6,922 nt of DNA, from NCBI GenBank assembly GCA_945227095.1, contig CALYOC010000033.1:1-6922 (forward strand), read 5' to 3'. Position numbers and translations under genes: made by a program. Position 1 is the first letter of the stretch. Every line of letters begins with the position of its first letter. The notes under the pieces were generated by a model. That model saw only the letters and a list, made by a program, of their open reading frames with translations. It had not been told where the DNA came from and ran no database searches. Below, one piece after another: positions 1-5,441 of the stretch. This DNA comes from an uncultured Clostridia bacterium. Its GTDB lineage: Bacteria; Bacillota; Clostridia; Oscillospirales; Acutalibacteraceae.

Positions 1-1002
1 GCCAATGATATACGCGTCCTCGCCGTTCTCCCTCAAAATTTCAAGGGCGGTTTCCCTTTGCTCGGCAGATACGACAATACGCATACCGACACCCATATTG
101 AAGGTGTTAAACATATCCCGAAGCGGAATATCTCCGGTTTTCATAATATAGTCGAATATCGGAAGCACCTTTACCTTATCCCTCTCACCGCGCACACCCA
201 AACCTTCGGGAATACTGCGGGGAATATTTTCATAAAAGCCGCCGCCCGTTATATGAGAAATCGCTCTGACATCTACCTTTTCAAGCAGCGCCAATACCGG
301 CTTTACATATATTTTAGTCGGGGTGAGAAGTGTTTCTCCGAGACTTTTCCCGCCGAGCTCTCCTACCGGTGATTTCAGGTCGGCGTTCTCAATATCAAAC
401 ACCTTTCTGACAAGGGAGAAGCCGTTTGAATGTACGCCGCTCGAAGCGAGTGCAATTACAACATCGCCGGGCTTCATCTTCTTATTGTCAATAATCTTTG
501 ACTTATCGACAACACCTACGCTGAATCCTGCCAAGTCATATTCATTTTCGGGATAAAATCCCGGCATTTCCGCAGTTTCACCGCCAACGAGTGCCGCACC
601 GCTTTGAACGCAACCCTCCGCGATACCCTCGACTATCGAAGCAATCTTTTCGGGGTAGTTCTTGCCGCAGGCGATATAGTCCAAAAATAACAGCGGCTTT
701 GCTCCGCAGCAGATAATATCATTCACACACATCGCAACGCAATCAATGCCGACTGTGTTGTGTTTATCCATAAGAAAAGCGAGTTTAAGTTTTGTGCCGA
801 CTCCGTCCGTACCGCTGACAAGGACAGGCTTTGTGATACCGGTCATATCGAGCTCAAAAAGTCCGCCGAAGCCGCCGACATCTGACAAAGCGCCCTTCGT
901 AACGGTTTTCGCAATATGCTCCTTCATAAGCTGAACGGCGGTATAACCTGCTGTAATATCAACCCCTGCCGCTTTATAACTCTCGGAAAAACTTTTATTC
1001 AT
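1..1002 (-). CDS. purM: Phosphoribosylformylglycinamidine cyclo-ligase (AIR synthetase), 3' end cut by window edge
   Basis: PurM closes the imidazole ring: FGAM + ATP gives AIR + ADP + Pi, a cytosolic step of de novo purine synthesis. The frame is open without any stop for 334 codons from the ATG at 1002 to the window edge. The family is usually about 340-350 residues, so only about ten residues should be missing. Visible motifs are SGTDGVGTK near residue 63, [12 protein letters not shown] near 85, GGETAEMPG near 140, [13 protein letters not shown] near 187, [13 protein letters not shown] near 250 and FNMGVGM near 301. These are typical of the PurM/AIRS fold and its ATP and FGAM sites. The start is well supported: AAGGGAGAG lies at the end of purF, a few bases before the ATG. 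The purF TAA and the purM ATG are separated by 2 nt, so translational coupling is likely. No internal TAG occurs here, unlike purC in the same operon. Identification is very secure. Confidence 0.97.
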   Translation of the reverse strand, partial: MNKSFSESYKAAGVDITAGYTAVQLMKEHIAKTVTKGALSDVGGFGGLFELDMTGITKPVLVSGTDGVGTKLKLAFLMDKHNTVGIDCVAMCVNDIICCGAKPLLFLDYIACGKNYPEKIASIVEGIAEGCVQSGAALVGGETAEMPGFYPENEYDLAGFSVGVVDKSKIIDNKKMKPGDVVIALASSGVHSNGFSLVRKVFDIENADLKSPVGELGGKSLGETLLTPTKIYVKPVLALLEKVDVRAISHITGGGFYENIPRSIPEGLGVRGERDKVKVLPIFDYIMKTGDIPLRDMFNTFNMGVGMRIVVSAEQRETALEILRENGEDAYIIG

Positions 1003-1004
1003 TT

Positions 1005-2438
1005 TTACTCTCCCTTGTTCTCACTTATTTTATATTCAAATTTATTTTTCTTAATACATCCGGAAATCTCCGTCGGATAATCTCCGCTGAAGCAAGCCGT
1101 GCAAAATTCCATACAGGAAGCGTCGGCAATTTTTCTGACATTCTCAACGCTCAAATATCCCAACGAGTCAGCTCCCAGAATCTCTGCTGTCTCCTCAACG
1201 GTATGATGACACGCGATAAGGTTTTCCCTTGAATCAATATCCGTTCCGTAATAGCACGGATTTAAAAACCTCGGAGCAGACGACATCATATGAACTTCCT
1301 TAGCTCCTGCATCACGAAGTAATTTGACAATCTTGCCGCTTGTCGTTCCCCTGACTATTGAGTCGTCAACCAATATTACTCTCTTACCCTTTACGGCGGA
1401 GATGATTGGATTAAGCTTTATCCTGACACCTTCATCACGGCTTTTTTGGTCGGGTGAAATAAATGTCCTGCCTATATATTTGTTCTTAATAAAGCCCATT
1501 TCATAAGGTATTCCCGATTCCTTTGAATACCCTATCGCCGCGTCAATTCCGCTGTCGGGAACGCCGATTACGACATCGGCGTCAATCGGATACTGCTTGG
1601 CAAGGTACGCTCCCGCCTTCAGACGGGCTTCGTGCACCGAGCAGCCGTCCATCACCGAGTCGGGACGGGCAAAGTAGATAAATTCAAAAACGCACATACT
1701 CTTTTTCGCTGTGCCGCAATGAGTTTTGTCCGACTTCAATCCGTCCTTGCCGACAACCACAATTTCACCCGGCTCGACATCTCGTAGCAGTTTACCGCCT
1801 ACGGCGTCTATCGCGCAGCTCTCGGAGGCAAAGACATATCCACCGTCGGGCAGTTCTCCTATACAAAGAGGTCTGAAGCCGTGCGGGTCCCTTGCACAGA
1901 TAAGCTTCGACGGACTCATAATGACAAGTGAATACGCGCCCTTGATAGTGTCCATAGCCGCCGACACAGCCTGCTCAATAGAGCCGGTCACAAGTCTGTG
2001 CTTAGTGATGATGTACGAAATAACCTCTGTGTCCGAAGTGGTGTGGAAAATGGAGCCCTCCAATTCCAGATTCTCTCTTAACTGCGCGGAGTTTGTAAGG
2101 TTTCCGTTGTGCGCAAGCGCCATTCTGCCCTTGACATGGTTGACAACTATCGGCTGTGCATTAACCCTCGCGTCATTACCCGTGGTGCCGTAGCGAACAT
2201 GTCCGACTGCCATTGTGCCCGTACCGCGGCTTTTGAGCACCCTGGGGGTGAAAACATCATTTACAAGTCCGGCGTCACGATAGGAATTAAACAATCCGTC
2301 GTCATTGACTACAATTCCGCAGGACTCCTGCCCTCTGTGCTGTAAAGCGTATAAACCGTAATATACCTTTCGTGCCACATTTTCATTGCGCGGTGACCAT
2401 ATACCCATTACACCGCATTCTTCATGTATTTTGCTCAT
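1005..2438 (-). CDS. purF: Amidophosphoribosyltransferase (glutamine PRPP amidotransferase)
   Basis: PurF catalyses the first committed step of purine synthesis: PRPP + glutamine + water gives phosphoribosylamine + glutamate + PPi. The protein has 477 residues, normal for the family. An N-terminal Ntn glutaminase domain starts with a short propeptide; Cys8 in the HEECGVMG motif is the expected nucleophile after processing. HNGNLTN (110-116), TTSDTE (133-138) and DPHGFRP (184-190) belong to the glutaminase site. The C-terminal phosphoribosyltransferase domain carries the PRPP loop [14 protein letters not shown] (354-367). Cys249, Cys395, Cys446 and Cys449 match the four ligands of the [4Fe-4S] cluster in the Bacillus-type enzyme, which suggests an oxygen-sensitive PurF. 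AGGGG lies 5 nt before the ATG, the gap to purC is 18 nt and the stop is TAA. The gene looks intact. Feedback inhibition by purine nucleotides is known for the family and not visible in the sequence. Confidence 0.98.
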   Translation of the reverse strand: MSKIHEECGVMGIWSPRNENVARKVYYGLYALQHRGQESCGIVVNDDGLFNSYRDAGLVNDVFTPRVLKSRGTGTMAVGHVRYGTTGNDARVNAQPIVVNHVKGRMALAHNGNLTNSAQLRENLELEGSIFHTTSDTEVISYIITKHRLVTGSIEQAVSAAMDTIKGAYSLVIMSPSKLICARDPHGFRPLCIGELPDGGYVFASESCAIDAVGGKLLRDVEPGEIVVVGKDGLKSDKTHCGTAKKSMCVFEFIYFARPDSVMDGCSVHEARLKAGAYLAKQYPIDADVVIGVPDSGIDAAIGYSKESGIPYEMGFIKNKYIGRTFISPDQKSRDEGVRIKLNPIISAVKGKRVILVDDSIVRGTTSGKIVKLLRDAGAKEVHMMSSAPRFLNPCYYGTDIDSRENLIACHHTVEETAEILGADSLGYLSVENVRKIADASCMEFCTACFSGDYPTEISGCIKKNKFEYKISENKGE

Positions 2439-2456
2439 AATAACCCCTGTCTGAAA

Positions 2457-3167
2457 TTATTCTCCTAAAAGTCTCTTTCTGATTTGAACATACGCGTCCT
2501 CGACACCGCCCAAATCTCTGCGGAAACGGTCCTTATCGAGTTTTTCATTTGTTGCAGCGTCCCAAAGACGGCAGGTGTCCGGTGAAATCTCATCAGCGAG
2601 AATTATCTGACCGTCGGGAGTCTTGCCGAATTCGAGTTTAAAATCGACAAGCTTGATATTTGCCTCCATAAGATACTCCTTGAGAATATCATTGATTTTA
2701 AAAGTCAAATCCGTGATTGTGTCGATATCCTCCTGTGTGGCAAGTCCGAGCGCCAGAGCGTGATATGTGTTTACCATAGGGTCGTCCAAGTCATCGCACT
2801 TGTAGCAAAATTCAAGTGTGGGATTTTTGAACTCAACACCTTCCTCTACGCCGAATCGCTTGGAAAAAGAGCCTGCGGCAATATTTCTTACGATTACCTC
2901 AAGGGGAACAATCTTTACCTTTTTAACAAGTGTCTCCCTCTCGGAAAGCTACTCGACGAATTGAGTGGGTATTCCCTTTTCGGCAAGCATTTTCATCAGG
3001 TGATTTGTAACGCGATTATTGATAACGCCCTTGCCGGAAATAGTTCCCTTCTTCTTGCCGTTGAACGCCGTCGCGTCATCTTTATAATCTACAATACAGA
3101 GGTTTTCATCGTCCGTATTGAATACCTTTTTCGCTTTTCCCTCGTAAATCAAGTCTGTTTTTTTCAT
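2457..3167 (-). CDS. purC: SAICAR synthetase (phosphoribosylaminoimidazole-succinocarboxamide synthase), interrupted by in-frame TAG at codon 73
   Basis: PurC joins CAIR and aspartate using ATP to make SAICAR. Read straight through, the frame from the ATG at 3167 to the TAA at 2457 gives 236 codons plus stop, the normal family length. Family motifs lie on both sides of the internal stop: [11 protein letters not shown] (6-16), [10 protein letters not shown] near 44-53 and GIPTQFVE (65-72) before it; then [51 protein letters not shown] and [13 protein letters not shown] after it. Codon 73 is TAG (2949-2951). Homologues usually have a charged or polar residue there (Arg in the Bacillus subtilis protein as I recall it). 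No frameshift is needed; one base change explains it. No ribosome binding site suggests a restart after the stop. AAGGGG precedes the ATG, and the gap after purE is 31 nt. Under the standard code this is a pseudogene making a useless 72-residue fragment; otherwise the codon is read through. The family identity is certain, its function is not. Confidence 0.93.
2949..2951 (-). other. In-frame TAG within purC (codon 73)
   Basis: The codon lies between FVE and LSERETL of a continuous PurC frame. Its context on the coding strand is GTC GAG TAG CTT TCC. A stop followed by C is a comparatively weak termination context. Sense codons one base away include AAG, GAG and CAG, all acceptable at this position in the family. 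The same hexamer TAGCTT recurs in argH. Confidence 0.85.
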
Positions 3168-3198
3168 TTTTGTACCCCTTTTCTGTATTTTATATAAA

Positions 3199-3684
3199 TT
3201 AAAGCTCCTGAGCCTTTTTGTCCTTTTCAAGCACGGCCTGTGCCGCTTCGCTTCTCGCCTGCTCCAGCCTTTGAGCCAACTGCTCGTCCTCGATTGCCAG
3301 CATTTCAACCGCGAGCAGAGCCGCATTTTTTGCTCCGTCCACCGCAACCGTCGCAACAGGGATTCCGCTCGGCATCATAACTGTGGACAAAAGCGCGTCC
3401 ATACCGTCAAAATTAGCCGATTTAACAGGAATTCCTATAACGGGCAGGGTTGTATTTGCAGCCAAAGCACCCGCCAAATGCGCCGCCATTCCCGCCGCGG
3501 CAATAATCACACCGAAGCCGTTCTTTCTCACATTTAAGGAAAACTCCCTCGCCTGCTGAGGAGTCCTGTGCGCCGAGTAAATATGCACTTCATAAGGCAC
3601 CGAATACTCCTTGAGGACATCGATTGCTTTATTTACAACCTTAAGGTCGCTGTCGCTCCCCATAACTACTCCAACCTTTTTCAT
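3199..3684 (-). CDS. purE: N5-carboxyaminoimidazole ribonucleotide mutase (PurE, class I)
   Basis: PurE converts N5-CAIR to CAIR, the substrate of PurC, the next gene. The protein has 161 residues, typical of the short octameric class I type. Motifs in order: MGSDSD (8-13), which binds the phosphate; YSAHRTP (36-42) with His39 as the likely catalytic histidine; [11 protein letters not shown] (62-72); and [30 protein letters not shown] (84-113 region). The C-terminal 30 residues form a charged helix rich in Glu, Gln and Ala. CGGAGG sits just before the ATG, which fixes the start. This is the first gene of the purine operon, downstream of a leader with two terminator-like hairpins, so its transcription probably depends on antitermination. 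A class I PurE normally works with PurK, and no purK lies in this window. It may be elsewhere in the genome or absent, as high CO2 can partly replace it. The gene looks intact and ends in TAA. Confidence 0.97.
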   Translation of the reverse strand: MKKVGVVMGSDSDLKVVNKAIDVLKEYSVPYEVHIYSAHRTPQQAREFSLNVRKNGFGVIIAAAGMAAHLAGALAANTTLPVIGIPVKSANFDGMDALLSTVMMPSGIPVATVAVDGAKNAALLAVEMLAIEDEQLAQRLEQARSEAAQAVLEKDKKAQEL

Positions 3685-3703
3685 AACTTACCTCCGAAAA
3701 TTT

Positions 3704-3737
3704 AAAAAACCTTACTCTGCGAAAACAGAATAAGGTT
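3704..3737 (-). terminator. Intrinsic terminator in the purE leader (attenuator)
   Basis: The arms AACCTTATTCTG (3737-3726) and CAGAGTAAGGTT (3719-3708) form a 12-bp stem with one G-U pair and a 6-nt loop TTTTCG. The end of the 3' arm runs into a T tract at 3709-3704. It lies 14 nt upstream of the GGAGG ribosome binding site of purE and more than 150 nt downstream of the purE promoter, so it would cut off the operon unless bypassed. Its 5' arm overlaps the stop codon of the small leader ORF by 2 nt. Confidence 0.8.
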
Positions 3738-3861
3738 ATTTTTGTGCATTTGTGCTGAATAAAAAAGCGGTTGCGCTCCCGCTTACGCCTGCGCGTCCGC
3801 CCTTGGACGCAACTATATCGTAATCAATTGTGTACCCTTGATTTACAAATAATCCGGACAC
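3736..3861 (-). CDS. Possible leader peptide / small ORF of 41 codons upstream of purE
   Basis: A GTG at 3861 is preceded by GCGGAGG with 6 nt spacing, a strong ribosome binding site. The frame runs 41 codons to a TAA at 3738-3736. The product begins MSGLFVNQGYTIDY and ends FLFSTNAQK. It contains a Gly/Ala/Ser-rich middle (KGGRAGVSGSATA). I see no signal peptide, membrane segment or family I recognise. The ORF lies entirely between the purE promoter and the attenuator, covers the first terminator hairpin, and stops exactly where the second begins. A translating ribosome would therefore melt the first hairpin and crowd the second, so translation of this ORF could control read-through into purE. 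It may instead be a chance ORF in a structured RNA. A longer version from a TTG at 3927 is unlikely because it would start inside the promoter. Confidence 0.4.
   Translation of the reverse strand: MSGLFVNQGYTIDYDIVASKGGRAGVSGSATAFLFSTNAQK
3761..3784 (-). terminator. Upstream terminator-like hairpin in the purE leader
   Basis: AAGCGG (3784-3779) pairs with CCGCTT (3770-3765) around an 8-nt loop. The 3' arm runs into a T tract ending at 3761. The stem is only 6 bp, so it is weaker than the hairpin at 3737-3704. It lies inside the small leader ORF, so translation would disrupt it. Confidence 0.5.
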
Positions 3862-3898
3862 CGCGCACCTCCGCTGAATGTTGAAATCATCTATAAAT

Positions 3899-3927
3899 AT
3901 AATACAATATTTAGTGTTTTTTTTCAA
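3899..3927 (-). promoter_or_regulatory. Sigma-A-type promoter of the purE operon
   Basis: TTGAAA (3927-3922) and TATTAT (3904-3899) are separated by exactly 17 nt. Each has one mismatch to the TTGACA/TATAAT consensus. The predicted start is near 3892-3891. It sits just downstream of the HAD gene and has no other gene to serve than the purE operon and its leader. I see no clear PurBox beside it. Confidence 0.75.
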
Positions 3928-3954
3928 TGCTTAATAATACATATATTTAACGCA

Positions 3955-3968
3955 AAAAATCGGATTTT
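3955..3968. repeat. 14-bp direct repeat, copy 1, with 13-bp palindrome (purE side)
   Basis: Reads AAAATCCGATTTTT on the minus strand, directly at the stop codon of the HAD gene and 28 nt upstream of the purE -35 box. Its first 13 bases form the odd palindrome AAAATC-C-GATTTT. The second copy lies at 4665-4678. The AT-only pairing plus T tract could also act as a weak terminator for the HAD gene. Confidence 0.7.
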
Positions 3969-4623
3969 AGTTGTTGATTTTACCAAAACGGACAAATTGG
4001 CGCAGTTTCTCCGGAGAATCGATAATATGAGTCGGATTACCGCTTTCGATTTCCTGCGCCGTTCCGAAGCCGTAACTGACGGCAATACTGTCTATCCCCG
4101 CCTCATTCGCGCCTATTATATCAAACTGTGTATCGCCCACCATAACGCACTTTTCCTTTTCGGCTGACAATTTTGCAATCACCGCGCCGATGATAAGGTT
4201 CTTTTGCGCAAAATCCGCTCCGTCCGAAGAACCGACTACTGTACCGAAATACTTATCAACACCGAGATTTTTAAGAATTTGAACTGCGAACGGCTCATAT
4301 TTCGAGGTAGCTACGGCGAGCTTTTTGCCGTTGTTATACAAATACTCCAGGCTTTGCTTCATTCCGTCATAAAGGCTGCACTCGAAAATCCCCTTTTCAC
4401 TGTACCGCTCTCTGAATTTTGCGACGGCGGTTGCCGCCTGCTCGTCGCTGAAATTATAAAACTTCTTAAATGAATAATGCAGGGGTGGACCGATAAAATG
4501 CAGTAAATTCTCCGGTTTTTCATCAATTCCGAAGTACTTGAGAGCGTATGAAGTACATCTTGTGACGCCCTGCTCGGAATTGATAATTGTACCGTCTAAA
4601 TCAAATATAAAATACTCGTACAC
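3967..4623 (-). CDS. HAD-superfamily hydrolase, phosphoglycolate-phosphatase-like (subclass IA)
   Basis: A soluble 218-residue phosphatase of the haloacid dehalogenase superfamily, close in appearance to Gph/PpaX/5'-nucleotidase-like proteins; the substrate cannot be read from the sequence. Motif I is FDLDGT (7-12) with nucleophile Asp8 and acid/base Asp10. An alpha-helical cap domain (about 18-85) includes FIGPPLHYSF (43-52). Motif II is VATSK (104-108), motif III is probably Lys141, and motif IV is GDTQFD (163-168) with Mg-binding Asp164 and Asp168. I chose the GTG at 4623 because CGGAGG ends 7 nt before it and the protein then opens MYEYFIFDLDGT as in relatives. An upstream GTG at 4650 lacks a ribosome binding site and lies about at the transcription start. 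It has its own promoter, so it is a single-gene unit between the arg and pur operons. It ends in TAA. It might salvage or dephosphorylate nucleotides, but that rests only on location. Confidence 0.9.
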   Translation of the reverse strand: MYEYFIFDLDGTIINSEQGVTRCTSYALKYFGIDEKPENLLHFIGPPLHYSFKKFYNFSDEQAATAVAKFRERYSEKGIFECSLYDGMKQSLEYLYNNGKKLAVATSKYEPFAVQILKNLGVDKYFGTVVGSSDGADFAQKNLIIGAVIAKLSAEKEKCVMVGDTQFDIIGANEAGIDSIAVSYGFGTAQEIESGNPTHIIDSPEKLRQFVRFGKINN

Positions 4624-4654
4624 GAAAAAGCCTCCGATAAATTTTTCCACATCA

Positions 4655-4683
4655 ATTTTACATTAAAAATCGGATTTTGACAA
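4655..4683 (-). promoter_or_regulatory. Sigma-A-type promoter of the HAD hydrolase gene
   Basis: TTGTCA (4683-4678) and TAAAAT (4660-4655) are 17 nt apart, each with one mismatch to consensus. The predicted start near 4648 leaves a leader of about 25 nt containing the ribosome binding site at 4636-4631. The 14-bp repeat fills most of the spacer and touches the -35 box. Confidence 0.75.
4665..4678. repeat. 14-bp direct repeat, copy 2, inside the HAD promoter
   Basis: Identical over 14 bases to 3955-3968 (AAAATCCGATTTTT on the minus strand), containing the palindrome AAAATC-C-GATTTT. It lies between the -35 and -10 boxes of the HAD promoter, a position suited to an operator. The two copies bracket the HAD gene. 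Confidence 0.7.
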
Positions 4684-4703
4684 GCGTTTTAGCCGCCCGT
4701 ATG

Positions 4704-4737
4704 AAAATAAAAGCCCGCCGCACTGCGTACGGCGAGC
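4704..4737 (-). terminator. Intrinsic terminator of the argH-argC unit
   Basis: The GC-rich hairpin 4737-4713 has an 11-bp stem (two G-U pairs) closing a 3-nt loop, followed by TTTTATTTT. It begins 11 nt after the argC stop. It is the clearest terminator in the window and marks the end of the arginine unit. Confidence 0.9.
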
Positions 4738-4748
4738 GTAATATCATT

Positions 4749-5441
4749 TTAAACGGCTCTCTCAGCCGAGAAGCTTAACGAGTCCGAAAGCATATCGGCA
4801 AACACGGGTACGCATACCTGCATTCCTGCGTAATAATCAGCGACTATCGGTGAAAAAATCGGCTCGGTTTCCAATGAACAAATCGTTGTCATTTCCCTTA
4901 GGTGCTTATGATTTTGAGAGAGTCCGTAAATGCGCGGTGAGAGCAAATCATCTGTTTTCTCGCCCTCATACTGTGCAATCATCTTTTTACCACCGCCGCT
5001 GTACCCGGTCAGCGAAAAGCAGGTCAAGGCGCTTTTAGGGTCTAAAAGTCCCGAGTTTATAAGCGGATACACAAGCGCTATAAATCCGCTTGCATGACAA
5101 CCGGGATTTGCTATTCTCTTTGCACTCTTTATCTTCTGCTCAAAGTCCGCAGACAGCTCCGGAAATCCGTAAACCCAACCGGGCGCCGTCCTATGCGCGG
5201 TTGAAGTATCTATAATTACGGTATCATCATTTTCCGAAAGTTCCACAGCCTCTCTTGCCGCCTCGTCCGGCAAGCACAAGAACGCAACAGAGCAAGAGTT
5301 TATCATTTCCTTACGCGCCGATACATCTTTTCTGTATTCCTCCGGCAGGGTTAAAAGCTCAATATCATCTCTGTGCGAGAGTCTATCAAATATTCTGAGC
5401 CCTGTTGTGCCCTGATTTCCGTCGATAAAGACCTTAACCAT
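4749..5441 (-). CDS. argC: N-acetyl-gamma-glutamyl-phosphate reductase (short type), C-terminally truncated
   Basis: ArgC reduces N-acetylglutamyl-5-phosphate to the semialdehyde with NADPH in arginine synthesis. The N-terminal Rossmann motif is FIDGNQGTTGLRI (5-17). LCLPDEAA (55-62), DTSTAHR (78-84), the catalytic-cysteine motif NPGCHASGF (112-120, Cys115), SLTGYSGGGKKM (143-154), the histidine motif QNHKHLREMT (176-185) and SPIVADYYAGM (197-207) follow in order. This matches the shorter ArgC class, whose members have about 310 residues. Here the protein stops at residue 230, so about 80 residues are missing, including the conserved C-terminal region ending in the DNLxKGASG-like motif that helps form the cofactor site. 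The terminator follows 11 nt later and the HAD promoter after that, so no frameshifted remainder exists. The start overlaps the argH end by 8 nt, with AAGAGG 9 nt upstream. Activity is doubtful. The stop is TAA. Confidence 0.92.
   Translation of the reverse strand: MVKVFIDGNQGTTGLRIFDRLSHRDDIELLTLPEEYRKDVSARKEMINSCSVAFLCLPDEAAREAVELSENDDTVIIDTSTAHRTAPGWVYGFPELSADFEQKIKSAKRIANPGCHASGFIALVYPLINSGLLDPKSALTCFSLTGYSGGGKKMIAQYEGEKTDDLLSPRIYGLSQNHKHLREMTTICSLETEPIFSPIVADYYAGMQVCVPVFADMLSDSLSFSAERAV

Larger units (their letters stand above)
3685..3891 (-). promoter_or_regulatory. Structured 5' leader of the purE operon, probable transcription attenuator
   Basis: About 207 nt separate the predicted transcription start (near 3891) from the purE ATG. 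The leader holds a 41-codon ORF, a hairpin GCGTCC/GGACGC (3810-3805 with 3798-3793), a terminator-like hairpin with a T tract (3784-3761), and a second, stronger intrinsic terminator (3737-3704) just before the purE ribosome binding site. The 3799-3790 segment can also pair with 3867-3855 around the start codon of the small ORF, so two mutually exclusive folds are possible. I looked for the conserved cores of the guanine, ZTP (pfl) and PRPP/ppGpp (ykkC-type) riboswitches and did not see them. The terminators are seen directly; the regulatory role and the signal sensed are inference. Confidence 0.6.

Noticed and set aside
1726..2193. Long plus-strand open frame opposite purF, and similar plus-strand frames elsewhere (for example 5717-6241, 6310-6747, 2760-3197)
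   Set aside because: All lie antisense to well-conserved minus-strand genes, have no recognisable domains or consistent ribosome binding sites, and are explained by the codon bias of the genes they oppose.
2457..2789. Separate downstream PurC fragment as an independent gene
   Set aside because: The frame is continuous with the upstream part through one TAG, the ATG at 2789 is internal to the DPMVN motif and has no ribosome binding site.
3168..3356. N-terminal extension of the purC frame overlapping purE
   Set aside because: It is the antisense-free out-of-frame shadow of purE, basic and unlike PurC. The ATG at 3167 has a ribosome binding site and begins the family-like sequence.
3685..3891. 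Known purine-related riboswitch or 6S RNA in the purE leader
   Set aside because: I did not find the conserved core strings of the guanine, ZTP or ykkC-type classes, nor the long closing stem of 6S RNA. A covariance search could overturn this.
3736..3927. 63-codon version of the leader ORF starting at a TTG
   Set aside because: The TTG is part of the -35 box of the purE promoter, so it lies upstream of the transcript start. The GTG at 3861 with a strong ribosome binding site is the credible start.
4624..4650. Longer HAD start at the GTG at 4650
   Set aside because: No ribosome binding site precedes it and it falls at the predicted transcription start; the GTG at 4623 has CGGAGG 7 nt upstream.
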